From the NCBI RefSeq assembly GCF_035989285.1, contig NZ_CP108513.1, positions 6,448,001-6,512,000 on the forward strand: 64,000 nt of DNA, written 5' to 3'. A model generated the notes under the pieces. That model had not been told where the DNA came from. It worked only from the letters and a program-made list of their open reading frames with translations, and did not search any database. Each line of letters opens with the position of its first letter. Within the stretch, counting starts at the first letter, position 1. The position numbers and the translations under genes were made by a program. Below, one piece after another: positions 40,409 through 49,274 of this stretch. The DNA is from Streptomyces sp. NBC_01235 (GTDB taxonomy: Bacteria > Actinomycetota > Actinomycetes > Streptomycetales > Streptomycetaceae).

Positions 40409-41758
40409 TCACGGCATCATCGGGTGGCTTCCCGTGTTCGTCGGCGCGTGCTCGGGCAGCCACAGGACGGCGACGGCGCCCTCGGCGGGTATGTGCTGCG
40501 GAGCGCCCGCAGGCCGTACGTTGCGGAAGGTCAGCCGGGCGCCCAGGACGCGGGCCTGGCCCGCCGCGATGGTGAGGCCGAGCCCGTGGCCGTGCCCGGC
40601 GCGGTCGGTGCTGCCGGTGCGGAAGCGGCTCGGCCCCTCGGCGAGCAGGTCCTCGGGGAAACCGGGGCCGTGGTCGCGGACCCGGATGACCCGGCCCTCG
40701 ACGGTGACCTGGATCGGCGGCTTGCCGTGCCGGGCGGCGTTGGCGAGAAGGTTGAACAGGACCCGCTCCAGACGCCTGGGGTCGGTCGTGACCATCGACT
40801 CGTGCACCACCCGTACCTCGATGTCCGGGTCCTTGGCCGCCACCCGCCGGGCCACGAACTCGCCCAGCACGATGTCCTGAAGCTCGGCCCGCTCCGAGGC
40901 GCCGTCGAGGCGGGCCACCTCCAGCACGTCCTCGACGAGGGTGCGCATGGCCTTCGCCCGGTCCAGGACCAGCTCCGTCGGCCGGCCGGGCGGCAGCAGC
41001 TCGGCGGCCGTCAGCAGTCCCGTCACCGGGGTGCGCAGCTCGTGCGCGATGTCGGCGGTGACCCGGCGCTCGGCCTCCAGCCGTTCCTGCAGTGTGTCCG
41101 CCATGGCGTCCACCGCGCTCGCCAGGTCGTCGGTCTCGTCCCGCACGACCCCGCCGATGGCGTCCCGCACGCGGACGTCCGACTCGCCCTTGGCGACCTG
41201 GTTCGCAGCGGCGGCCGCCTTGCGCAGCCGGCGCGAGAGCTGTCCGCCGATGAGCACGCCGAGCGCGCTGCCGCCGAGGACGACCGCGATGGAGCCGATC
41301 ACCAGGGCCTGGTCGAGATCGTTGAGGATGTCCGTGCTGCGGTCGGTGAACCCGGTGTGCAGGGACAGCACATGCCCGTCCTTGACCGGCACGGCCGCCC
41401 AGATGTCCGGCACCCCGCCCGCGCGGTCGGAGACGAAGGTGGCCCGGCGGCCCTCCTGAACCTTATCCCGCAGCGCCGGCGGCAGGTTGGAGTCGTCGAT
41501 CTTGATGTTGGGGAAGTGGAAGTTCGGCCTCCCCGACGCCTCGTAGTTGCGCTGGGCGATCTGGACGCGCTCGTCGGCGAGGTCGCGCGCGTTGTCCAGC
41601 ATGGACACGCGGGCGGCGTTGTGCACGACCAGACTGAGCGCGATCGCCACCAGCGCGCCGACCAGCGCGATCGCCGCACTCAGCTTCCACCGCAGACCCG
41701 TACGGATGCCCATGCGCTCCGTGCGAGCCGGACCCAGCTGCCGGATCATCCCCCGCAT
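40409..41758 (-). CDS. cseC: Sensor histidine kinase CseC of the cell-envelope stress system
   Basis: A 449-residue HPK. TM1 (residues 27-47), an extracytoplasmic sensor (48-150) and TM2 (151-172) precede a HAMP domain, then HisKA with phospho-acceptor H239 (VTADIAHELRTP). The HATPase has N box RVLFNLLANAARHG, G1 VRDHGPGFPEDL and GHGLGLTIA. It is last in the sigE-cseA-cseB-cseC order, where CseC senses wall damage and activates CseB to induce sigE. Two starts are possible: ATG 41758, used for length match, and ATG 41749, better placed after AGGAG. Confidence 0.95.
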   Translation of the reverse strand: MRGMIRQLGPARTERMGIRTGLRWKLSAAIALVGALVAIALSLVVHNAARVSMLDNARDLADERVQIAQRNYEASGRPNFHFPNIKIDDSNLPPALRDKVQEGRRATFVSDRAGGVPDIWAAVPVKDGHVLSLHTGFTDRSTDILNDLDQALVIGSIAVVLGGSALGVLIGGQLSRRLRKAAAAANQVAKGESDVRVRDAIGGVVRDETDDLASAVDAMADTLQERLEAERRVTADIAHELRTPVTGLLTAAELLPPGRPTELVLDRAKAMRTLVEDVLEVARLDGASERAELQDIVLGEFVARRVAAKDPDIEVRVVHESMVTTDPRRLERVLFNLLANAARHGKPPIQVTVEGRVIRVRDHGPGFPEDLLAEGPSRFRTGSTDRAGHGHGLGLTIAAGQARVLGARLTFRNVRPAGAPQHIPAEGAVAVLWLPEHAPTNTGSHPMMP

Positions 41759-41777
41759 ACTCCTGCCCCTGCCCCGC

Positions 41778-42479
41778 TCAGGCCTTCAGCTTGTAGCCGA
41801 AGCCGCGGACCGTCTCGATACGGTCCTGACCGATCTTCGTTCGCAGCCGCTGCACATGGACGTCGACGACCCGGGTGTCGCCGCCCCAGCCGTAGTCCCA
41901 CACCCGCTCCAGCAGTTTGTCGCGTGAGAGGACCGTGCCCGGGGCGGAGGAGAACTCCAGCAGCAGGCGCATCTCGGTCGGGGTCAGCGCCACCGGGTGC
42001 CCGGCCCGGCGCACCTCCATGCCCTCCGTGTCGACCTCCAGATCGCCGAAGGTCAGCACACCACCGGCGGCGGAGGCGGCGGGCTCGGTGCGGTCGCCGC
42101 CGCCCGCGTGACCGAAGCGGCGCAGCACGGCGCGGATCCGGGCGACCAGCACGGCGCCGTCGAAGGGCTTGGTCACGTAATCGTCGGCGCCGGCCTCCAG
42201 GCCGAGGACGACGTCTATGGAGTCGGCGCGCGCCGACAACATGATCACCGGCACGGTGGACTCGTCCCGGATGCGCCGGCACAGGCTCACGCCGTCCAGG
42301 CCGGGCACCATGACGTCCAGCAGCGCGATGTCGGGGCGGTCGGCACGGAACGCCTCGAGGCCCGACAGGCCGTCGGGCATCGCGGTGACCGCGAAGCCGT
42401 CCCGCTCCAGGGCGAGCTGGGTGGCTTCGCGGATGACGTCGTCGTCCTCGACGAAGAGGACGTGGGTCTGGTCTGCCAT
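41778..42479 (-). CDS. cseB: OmpR-family response regulator CseB
   Basis: A 233-residue regulator. The receiver has acidic pocket E11-D12-D13, phospho-acceptor D55 (IALLDVMVPGLDG) and K104-P105 (YVTKPF). The C-terminal winged helix (about 145-230) ends RVWDYGWGGDTRVVDVHVQRLRTKIGQDRIETVRGFGYKLKA. CseB binds the sigE promoter after phosphorylation by CseC. It lies 19 bp before cseC. A 283-bp gap separates it from cseA, filled with imperfect GGTCTG-type repeats but no gene. Confidence 0.96.
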   Translation of the reverse strand: MADQTHVLFVEDDDVIREATQLALERDGFAVTAMPDGLSGLEAFRADRPDIALLDVMVPGLDGVSLCRRIRDESTVPVIMLSARADSIDVVLGLEAGADDYVTKPFDGAVLVARIRAVLRRFGHAGGGDRTEPAASAAGGVLTFGDLEVDTEGMEVRRAGHPVALTPTEMRLLLEFSSAPGTVLSRDKLLERVWDYGWGGDTRVVDVHVQRLRTKIGQDRIETVRGFGYKLKA

Positions 42480-42762
42480 CCCGGTGCTCTCAGTTCTCGT
42501 ATGCGTTTTCGTATGCGGGTCGGTCGTCGATCGTCGGTCTGCCGTCCGGCGGTCTGGGGTCCGTCAATTCTGGGGTCTGCCAGTCTGCGGTCCGCCAGGC
42601 TGTCGGTCTCCTGTCGAGGGTGCCCCTTGAGTGGACGCCCGGAGCGCGGCGAGCGTTCATTTCTCGTGCGGCCCGCCTCGCCCGACACCCATTGATCGGA
42701 ACGACCGGCCCGATCGGTTCACACTGCCGGAAGAATTTTTCGGCCGGCCGATCCCGGGCAGG

Positions 42763-43422
42763 TCAGCCGGCCTCCGGCGCCATCGTCGGTTCTCCGCCGA
42801 CGACGCTGCTGTAGTCGTTGTGCCAGCTGAACTCCTTCATGAAGCGGCCCGACGCCCAGCGGTACGTGATCACGTTCTCACCGGACGGGCTGGAGACGGG
42901 GTCGCCCTTCTCGTACACCTGCTTGGTCACCACCAGGTCGCCCCGGTCCATCTCCGCATAGACCGGTGGCTCCTCGGCCTTGAACACGTTCTCGTAGCCG
43001 TCGTCGTTCTCCCGGTACACGTACGAGCCGACGCCGACGGCGTCACCGCAGGTGAGCACGTTGACGATGAGGTCGCTGCCGGAGCCGCCGGTGAGGTTGC
43101 CGTACGAGACGTCGACCGGGTACTCGTCGCCGACGCACGGCTTCAGCTCGCGCTTGACCTCCGCCGAGACGGCGGGGTCGTCCTTGACGAGCCGGACCGC
43201 GTCCGCCCGGTCGGGGGTGTCGGTGGGGGCGGCCGAGGGCGAGGCTGTGGCGCCCGCCACCGCCTCGGCGTGGGCCGGGCCCTCGTCACGGGCACCGGTG
43301 CCGCCGGTTGCGCAGGCGGAGACGAAAAGGGCGAGGGCGGCGAGCACGGACATCGCCGTGATCGCCGCCTGGATGGTGCCTCGGGCCGATGATGGCCCGG
43401 CCTCGGTCAGGCCGCCGCGCAA
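42763..43422 (-). CDS. cseA: Lipoprotein CseA, negative modulator of the SigE system
   Basis: A 219-residue lipoprotein. The signal sequence ends in lipobox V-S-A-C (Cys at residue 37), followed by a Thr/Ala/Pro-rich linker and a beta-rich domain (VDVSYGNLTGGSGSDLIVNVLTCGD, WASGRFMKEFSWHND). In S. coelicolor CseA sits outside the membrane and dampens CseC signalling. The start is apparently TTG, overlapping the sigE stop by 16 bp, with GGAG-rich sequence upstream. Starting at an internal ATG (43353) would remove the basic n-region of the signal peptide. Confidence 0.93.
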   Translation of the reverse strand: MRGGLTEAGPSSARGTIQAAITAMSVLAALALFVSACATGGTGARDEGPAHAEAVAGATASPSAAPTDTPDRADAVRLVKDDPAVSAEVKRELKPCVGDEYPVDVSYGNLTGGSGSDLIVNVLTCGDAVGVGSYVYRENDDGYENVFKAEEPPVYAEMDRGDLVVTKQVYEKGDPVSSPSGENVITYRWASGRFMKEFSWHNDYSSVVGGEPTMAPEAG

Positions 43423-43949
43423 CGCTCCCGCTCCTCACGCTCCAGCGCGCGTGCGTCCAGATCGCGGGCTTCCAGCTCCTCGCGGAGCCGGGCGAGCGCC
43501 CGGTGCAGCGTGCTCTTGACCGTTCCCGCCGACATGCCGAGGGCGGCGGCCGTCTCCTCCGTGGACATCTGCTCCCAGTGTCGCAGCACCACGACACTGC
43601 GCTGCTTCGGAGCGAGCACCTTCATCGCGTCCATCAGCAGGGCGCGGTCCGCGTGCTGCTCGGTGGAGTCGTCCACACAGGCGTCCGGGAGCTGCTCGGT
43701 GGGTACTTCCTCGAGCTTGCGGGCCCGCCACCACTCGGTCCGCGTGTTGATCATGACCCGGCGCAGGTAGGCGTCCGCGAGCCGCTTGTCCGCGATGCCG
43801 TCCCAGCGGCCGTACGTCCGGGCCAGGGCGGTCTGCAGGAGGTCCTGCGCGTCGACCGGGTCCGGGACCAGCCGCCGGGCGCTGCGCAGCAGCGCGTCCT
43901 GCCGGGTGCGGACATACTCCTCGAACTCGAGCACCTCGCCCTGCGCCAT
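43407..43949 (-). CDS. sigE: ECF sigma factor SigE (cell-envelope stress)
   Basis: A 180-residue group 4 sigma factor. Region 2 (about residues 10-80: VRTRQDALLRSARRLVPDPVDAQDLLQTALARTYGRWDGI...AYLRRVMINTRTEWWR) and region 4 (about 110-165: LAPKQRSVVVLRHWEQMSTEETAAALGMSAGTVKSTLHRALARLREEL) are present. It has no anti-sigma partner; control is through CseBC-driven transcription. The ATG at 43949 follows GGAGG at 9 nt. The stop overlaps the cseA start. Confidence 0.97.
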   Translation of the reverse strand: MAQGEVLEFEEYVRTRQDALLRSARRLVPDPVDAQDLLQTALARTYGRWDGIADKRLADAYLRRVMINTRTEWWRARKLEEVPTEQLPDACVDDSTEQHADRALLMDAMKVLAPKQRSVVVLRHWEQMSTEETAAALGMSAGTVKSTLHRALARLREELEARDLDARALEREERERCAAA

Positions 43950-44322
43950 GGTCAACCGCCTCCGATTCCCCGTTCCGGCGGACTGTCGCCGCCGGTTCAC
44001 TGCTGTGGTCTGTGGCCCGTCGGTCCCCGCCGGGTACGCAGATGAAGCTACGGAGGTGTTGTCACGGCGCTGTCCGAAGCAGCCTGCGGCTAGCCCTCAG
44101 CTGTCCGTCGGTTGTGTAACGGAAATGGGTTCGGGGTAAGGGGCCGGGCTGAATGATCTGTATATGGGTTGATTTATCCGTCGGTTGAGTGTGACAAAGG
44201 CCTGTCGTCGGCCGTGACGTAGCCGTCTGTCTGTGAAATGACCGTGTGTCAGGCCTGCGCGCGTGCCTGTGCCAAGTCCTGTGTCGGGCCCGCGCGTGGG
44301 GCTCGTATGCCGGGCCCGTGTG
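43950..44322 (-). promoter_or_regulatory. 373-bp sigE upstream region
   Basis: No gene is seen here. The region should contain the CseB-activated sigE promoter. CTGTCCG occurs twice 31 bp apart (44070-44076 and 44101-44107), about three helical turns, and is a candidate pair of CseB half sites (inference). The -35/-10 elements could not be fixed by eye. Confidence 0.5.
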
Positions 44323-45255
44323 TCAGGTCAGCGGCAGGCGGTACAGCCCGCCAGGCAGTGGTTCCACGAGTCCGTCGGCGACGAGGCCGTCCAGTGCCCG
44401 CGCGCGTTGCACCGGCTCGTGCCACACACGGTCGAGGGCCGACTGCGGCACGGGCGCGTGCGCGTCCCGCAGGACGGCGAGCAGCTTGCCCCTGACCTGC
44501 CGGTCCGTGCCGGCGTAGGTCTGGCCGCGGCGCGGCGGCCCGTCGTGCTCCGGCTTGCCCGCGAGCCGCCACGCGCACAGCGCCGCGATCGGGCAGCGTG
44601 CGCACGTCTCGTTCTTCGCCGTGCAGACGAGCGCGCCGAGCTCCATGGACGCGGCGGCCCAGCGCGCCGCGGTCGGCTCGTCGTCGGGCAACAGGGCGCG
44701 GGCCAGCCTGCGCTCGGCGGCCGTGGTGGCGTTGGGCGGGTACTGCACGCCTGTGACGGCGCGCGCGAAGACGCGGCGGACGTTGGTGTCCAGGACGGCG
44801 TGTCGCCGGCCGTACGCGAAGGAGGCGACGGCCGCGGCCGTGTACTCGCCGATGCCGGGCAGCGCGAGAAGCTGCGTGTGGTCGGACGGTACGTCGCCGC
44901 CGTGCCGTTCCGTTATCGCCACCGCGGCGCCGTGCAGTCGCAGGGCGCGGCGCGGGTAGCCGAGCCGCCCCCACGCGCGTACGGCCTCGCCGGGGGCCTC
45001 CGCGGCCAGGTCGGCGGGGCGCGGCCAGCGGGCGAGCCACTGCTCGTAGACCGGCAGGACGCGGCTGACCGGCGTCTGCTGGAGCATGAACTCGCTGACC
45101 ATCACACCCCACGCGCCGGCCTCGGGGCGCCGCCAGGGCAGGTCGCGGGCGTTGTCGTCGAACCAGTCGATCACCGGGGAGTGCAGGTCCGCTCCGGAGG
45201 CGTCGGCGCCGGCGCGGGCGGGGCTGCTGTACGGGGGCTTCGTGGGCGCAGTCAT
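44323..45255 (-). CDS. mutY: A/G-specific adenine glycosylase MutY
   Basis: A 310-residue base-excision glycosylase removing A opposite 8-oxoG. Catalytic E55 is in VSEFMLQQTPV, with helix-hairpin-helix LPGIGEYTAAAV and catalytic D156 in AVLDTNVRRVFAR. A [4Fe-4S] loop is formed by CTAKNETCARCPIAALC (C-x6-C-x2-C-x5-C). The C-terminal MutT-like 8-oxoG recognition domain is reduced to a short winged segment. The ATG follows GGAAGGG. It heads toward sigE on the minus strand. Confidence 0.93.
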   Translation of the reverse strand: MTAPTKPPYSSPARAGADASGADLHSPVIDWFDDNARDLPWRRPEAGAWGVMVSEFMLQQTPVSRVLPVYEQWLARWPRPADLAAEAPGEAVRAWGRLGYPRRALRLHGAAVAITERHGGDVPSDHTQLLALPGIGEYTAAAVASFAYGRRHAVLDTNVRRVFARAVTGVQYPPNATTAAERRLARALLPDDEPTAARWAAASMELGALVCTAKNETCARCPIAALCAWRLAGKPEHDGPPRRGQTYAGTDRQVRGKLLAVLRDAHAPVPQSALDRVWHEPVQRARALDGLVADGLVEPLPGGLYRLPLT

Positions 45256-45511
45256 AGCCCTTCCGATCCTGCCATGCGCACCGGGGCACGCGCGCGTACC
45301 GCCACTCGACCGGGTCCGGTGCCGGGAGCGCGCGTGCCGCGGCCATGGCCATGGCCAGAGGTGCAACGGGTGCGATCGTCAAGGGGTGCGGGCCGCGCGT
45401 GCCGAAGTCGGGTGCGGGAGCCGTGGCTTCCGGAATGATGATCCGGAAAAGTTGTCCGCCCGGCGGCGGGTGGGGCCAGCGAACGCGTCGATCTCTCGTA
45501 CAGTTTGCGCC

Positions 45512-46324
45512 GTGGGATCTCTGCGCAATCCGGTCGGGCCGCTTCCCTCCTCCATCTACTGGCGACGGAGGGTCGTACTGCTGTCCGTGTTCGCCTTGTT
45601 GGCGCTGCTGATCCTGTGGGTGGTGACCTCGGGCGGGGGTGGCGGGAACAACGGTGCCGATGGTGGCAACGGCAAGAATCCCGCGTCCTCCATCACGCCG
45701 GGTCCGTCCGGATCAGGGCCCGCGATCAGCCAAAACCCGGGCGGGCGTGACGAGTCGAGTGCGGGCTCCACCAGCGGGTCCGGCTCGGGGTCGGACTCGG
45801 GCTCCGGGGGTGGCACCGGCTCCGGCGGCTCGGACGGCGGCTCGGCGGGCTCCGGCACCGACGACAGCGCCAACGGCAGCGGCAGCGGTACGGCGACGAC
45901 CCTGCCGGCCGGGACGACACTGCCCAACTGCACTCCCAGCGTCGTCACGTTGAGCCTGCGCAGCGTCCAGAACGCCTACTCGCCGGACCAGACGCCCACT
46001 TTCCTGCTGACCGCGAAGAACAGTTCGGGAAGCGACTGCAAGGTCGATCTCGGGCCGAAGACCGCGGTGTTGACCATCACCAAGGCGGGCAACGACGACG
46101 ACTACTGGTCGTCCGCGGACTGCCCCAAGGGGTCCGGGAGCCTGCTGTACCGGGTGCCGGGCGGGGACAGCTTCACGTACACCCTGAAGTGGGACCGCAA
46201 GCCGAGCGCCCCGGAGTGCGCGACACCTCCGGCGGGGGCGGCCGGAGCGGGGACGTATCTGGTGGAGGCGAAGGCTCCGGGGTTCGCGAAGGCACAGACG
46301 TCGTTCGTGCTGGACGACGACTAG
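45512..46324 (+). CDS. Membrane-anchored extracytoplasmic protein with Gly/Ser linker (unknown function)
   Basis: A 270-residue protein. A cytoplasmic N-terminus, one TM helix (YWRRRVVLLSVFALLALLILWVV, about 18-40) and a 90-residue Gly/Ser/Asn-rich linker precede a C-terminal beta-domain (about 140-270) with four cysteines. That domain contains CTPSVVTLSLRSVQNAYSPDQTPTFLLTAKNSSGSDCKVDLG and FTYTLKWDRKP. It resembles DUF4232-like carbohydrate or wall-facing domains only loosely. The GTG start is 7 nt after TACAGT (45499-45504), so leaderless. It converges on disA across the 25-bp repeats. Confidence 0.7.
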   Translation: MGSLRNPVGPLPSSIYWRRRVVLLSVFALLALLILWVVTSGGGGGNNGADGGNGKNPASSITPGPSGSGPAISQNPGGRDESSAGSTSGSGSGSDSGSGGGTGSGGSDGGSAGSGTDDSANGSGSGTATTLPAGTTLPNCTPSVVTLSLRSVQNAYSPDQTPTFLLTAKNSSGSDCKVDLGPKTAVLTITKAGNDDDYWSSADCPKGSGSLLYRVPGGDSFTYTLKWDRKPSAPECATPPAGAAGAGTYLVEAKAPGFAKAQTSFVLDDD

Positions 46325-46329
46325 GGGAA

Positions 46330-46429
46330 CCGCTCCAGGACCGACCTGGACGTACCGCTCCAGGGCGGACTTGGGCGTACCGCTGCAGGGCGGATCTAGA
46401 CGTACCGCTCCAGGATCGACGACTCCGCC
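46330..46429. repeat. 25-bp tandem repeats covering the 3' end of disA
   Basis: Four units start at 46330, 46355, 46380 and 46405, each beginning CCGCTCCAGG or CCGCTGCAGG. The fourth lies inside disA (coding for ILERYV), the third holds the disA stop (46396-46398), and the first two lie beyond it. The 25-bp period is not a multiple of three. Confidence 0.85.
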
Positions 46430-47520
46430 AGGCGTGACAGGCCCTCGCGGACGCTCCGGGCCCTGGCCTCGCCCACGCCGTCCACCGTCTGGAGGTCGTC
46501 GACGCTCGCGGCGAGGAGCTTCTGCAGGCCGCCGAAGTGCTCCACCAGGCGGTCGATGATCGCGCCGGGAAGGCGCGGCACCTTGGCCAGCAGGCGGAAG
46601 CCGCGCGGGGACACCGCCGTGTCGAGGGCCTCGGGGGAGCCGGTGTAGCCCAACGCACGGGCGACCGTGGACATTTCGAGCAGTTCGGCGTGGGTGAGCG
46701 CGTCCAGCTCGTACAGCGCCTCTTCGACCGTGCGGGAGCGCTTGGCGGTGGGCTCGGGAACGTAGTCCCGGACCACCAGCTCGCGCTCGGGCTCCACGCC
46801 CGCGATCAACTCGTCGAGCTGGAGGGCGAGCAGACGACCGTCCGTGCCCAGTTCGACCACGTATTCCGCGATTTCGGTGGCGATGCGACGGACCATCTCC
46901 AGGCGCTGGGCCACCGCCGAGACGTCCCGGACCGTCACCAGGTCCTCGATCTCCAGCGCTGACAACGTTCCCGCGACCTCGTCCAGGCGGAGCTTGTAGC
47001 GCTCCAGGGTGGCCAGGGCCTGGTTCGCGCGGGACAGGATCGCCGCGGAGTCCTCCAGGACGCGGCGCTGGCCGTCGACGTACAGGGCGATCAGGCGCAT
47101 GGACTGGGAGACCGAGACGACCGGGAAGCCGACCTGCTTGCTGACCCGGTCCGCCGTACGGTGCCGGGTGCCCGTCTCCTCCGTGGGGATCATGGGGTCC
47201 GGCACGAGCTGGACGCCGGCCCGGAGGATCTTCGACAGGTCGGAGGAGACCACGATGCCGCCGTCGAGCTTGCACAGCTCACGCAGGCGCGTGGCCGCGA
47301 ACTCCACGTTCAGGACGAACCCGCCCGTGCACATCGCCTCGACCGTCCTGTCGGAGCCCAGCACGATGAGACCGCCGGTGTTGCCGCGGAGGATCCTCTC
47401 CAGGCCGTCGCGCAGGGCCGTGCCGGGAGCCACCGCGCTCAGCGCGGCACGCATCAGGCCGTCGGCACCGGAACTCCCACCGGACTTTCCGGGAGCTGCC
47501 GCCCGGTCGTTGGCTGCCAC
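46396..47520 (-). CDS. disA: DNA integrity scanning protein DisA (diadenylate cyclase)
   Basis: A 374-residue c-di-AMP synthase. The DAC domain (about residues 20-150) has DGGIVV at 86-91 and GTRHRTA at 117-123, the two active-site motifs. A long helical spine follows, then a C-terminal helix-hairpin-helix domain ([27 protein letters not shown]) that binds branched DNA. In Streptomyces DisA is the main c-di-AMP source. The GTG at 47520 follows GGAGG. It lies 80 bp after radA, the conserved radA-disA pairing; RadA restrains DisA in other bacteria. Confidence 0.97.
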   Translation of the reverse strand: MAANDRAAAPGKSGGSSGADGLMRAALSAVAPGTALRDGLERILRGNTGGLIVLGSDRTVEAMCTGGFVLNVEFAATRLRELCKLDGGIVVSSDLSKILRAGVQLVPDPMIPTEETGTRHRTADRVSKQVGFPVVSVSQSMRLIALYVDGQRRVLEDSAAILSRANQALATLERYKLRLDEVAGTLSALEIEDLVTVRDVSAVAQRLEMVRRIATEIAEYVVELGTDGRLLALQLDELIAGVEPERELVVRDYVPEPTAKRSRTVEEALYELDALTHAELLEMSTVARALGYTGSPEALDTAVSPRGFRLLAKVPRLPGAIIDRLVEHFGGLQKLLAASVDDLQTVDGVGEARARSVREGLSRLAESSILERYV

Positions 47521-47600
47521 TGCACTCCTCCGGTCACAGGGTCTGGGGGTTCCCGTTTCGCGCACTCGTTTCGTACGGACGGGCGAGACCAGGGCAAAGT

Positions 47601-49010
47601 CTACCGGCGGTCCTCCGCCTCCCGTGGGGCGTCTCGGCGACGGGAGCGCGGCAGGACCCGTAGGGCGTCCCCCATGTCCGCGACTTCCAGGACCTTCATG
47701 CCCGCGGGGATCTTGCCGGGATCGGTCGGCACGAGCGCGTGCGTGAAGCCCAGACGGTGGGCCTCCGCGAGTCTGCGCTGGACGCCCGTGACCCGTCTGA
47801 CCTCGCCCGCGAGGCCGACTTCGCCGATCGCGACGAGGTTCTTGGGCAGCGGGGTGTCGCTCGCGGCGGAGGCCAGGGCGAGGGCGATCGCCAGGTCCGC
47901 GGCGGGCTCCGAGAGCTTCACCCCGCCAACCGTCGCCGAGTAGATGTCCCGCTTGCCCAGCGCGCTGATCCGGCCGCGCTGCTCCAGGACGGCCAGCATC
48001 ATCGAGACACGGGAGGTCTCCAGGCCGGAGGTCGTACGGCGGGGCGAGGGGATCTGGGAGTCGACGGTGAGCGCCTGCACCTCGGCGACCAGAGGGCGGC
48101 GGCCCTCCAGGGTGACCGTCAGACAGGTCCCCGGGACCGGTTCGGCACGACGGGTCAGGAAAAGTCCGCTCGGGTCGGCGAGGCCCGTGATGCCCTCGTC
48201 GTGCAGTTCGAAGCAGCCGACCTCGTCGGTGGCGCCGTAGCGGTTCTTGACGCCCCGCACCAGACGCAGGCGCGCGTGCCGGTCGCCCTCGAAGCTCAGG
48301 ACGACGTCCACGAGGTGTTCGAGGAGGCGGGGGCCGGCGATCGCGCCGTCCTTCGTGACATGGCCCACCAGGAGCGTGGACATGCCGCGTTCCTTGGAGG
48401 CGCGGATCAGGGCGCCCGCGACCTCGCGGACCTGGGCCATGCCGCCGGGCGCTCCGTCGATCTCCGGGGAGGCCACGGTCTGCACGGAGTCCACGATCAG
48501 CAGGGAGGGCTTCACCTCGTCCAGGTGGCCCAGGACGGCCGACAGGTCCGTCTCGGCGGCGAGGTACAGGTGGTCGTCGATGGCGCCGATCCGGTCGGCG
48601 CGCAGACGGACCTGGGAGGCCGACTCCTCGCCGGTGACATACAGCGTGCGGTGTTCGTCGCTCGCCGACTTGGCCGCCACGTCCAGCAGGAGGGTCGACT
48701 TGCCGACGCCCGGCTCACCGGCCAGGAGCACGACCGCGCCGGGTACGAGACCGCCGCCGAGGACGCGGTCCAGCTCGGGCACACCGGTGGGGCGGGCGGT
48801 GGCCTGACGGCCGTCGACCTCGCCGATGGGCAGGGCGGAGGTGGTGACGCGCCCCGGCGCCGTCGTACGGACCGCGGGCGCGCCGTACTCCTCGACCGTC
48901 CCCCAGGCCTGGCACTCGGGGCACCGGCCGAGCCACTTGGCCGTCTGCCAGCCGCATTCGGTGCAGCGGTAGGACGGGCGGTCCTTGGTGGTCTTCGTAC
49001 GGGCAGCCAT
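47601..49010 (-). CDS. radA: DNA repair protein RadA
   Basis: A 469-residue branch-migration ATPase. N-terminal zinc finger cysteines C16, C19, C30 and C33 are in [20 protein letters not shown]. The RecA-like core has Walker [10 protein letters not shown] at 98-106 and the RadA-specific KNRYG motif. A C-terminal Lon-like domain ends it ([21 protein letters not shown]). The ATG at 49010 lies 6 nt after TACGGT (49017-49022 on this strand) with no ribosome site, suggesting a leaderless mRNA. The upstream frame is dismissed. It is co-oriented with disA. Confidence 0.96.
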   Translation of the reverse strand: MAARTKTTKDRPSYRCTECGWQTAKWLGRCPECQAWGTVEEYGAPAVRTTAPGRVTTSALPIGEVDGRQATARPTGVPELDRVLGGGLVPGAVVLLAGEPGVGKSTLLLDVAAKSASDEHRTLYVTGEESASQVRLRADRIGAIDDHLYLAAETDLSAVLGHLDEVKPSLLIVDSVQTVASPEIDGAPGGMAQVREVAGALIRASKERGMSTLLVGHVTKDGAIAGPRLLEHLVDVVLSFEGDRHARLRLVRGVKNRYGATDEVGCFELHDEGITGLADPSGLFLTRRAEPVPGTCLTVTLEGRRPLVAEVQALTVDSQIPSPRRTTSGLETSRVSMMLAVLEQRGRISALGKRDIYSATVGGVKLSEPAADLAIALALASAASDTPLPKNLVAIGEVGLAGEVRRVTGVQRRLAEAHRLGFTHALVPTDPGKIPAGMKVLEVADMGDALRVLPRSRRRDAPREAEDRR

Positions 49011-49274
49011 GGGCAAACCGTAGCCCCCGCCACCGACAGCCGGACGTGGCTGTGGACAACCGGGCTCCCCGGACACCCGGCGCCTTCGGCCCCGTGCGGA
49101 CAGGCGCCCTCCGCGCAGCGGACCGGCACCCCCTGTGAATTGGCCACGCCCCGTCACGAACGGGCCACGGGACCCCCCTCCGCTGTCCCCTTATGAGGGA
49201 TCGTTTCACCCGTACGGATTAAAAGGACTCAAGGGACAAGTAGACCTCGTTCCGCGCCGCCTACGGTCGCACGG

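Noticed and set aside
46330-46429. CRISPR-like array
   Set aside because: The 25-bp units are contiguous with no spacers and overlap the end of disA.
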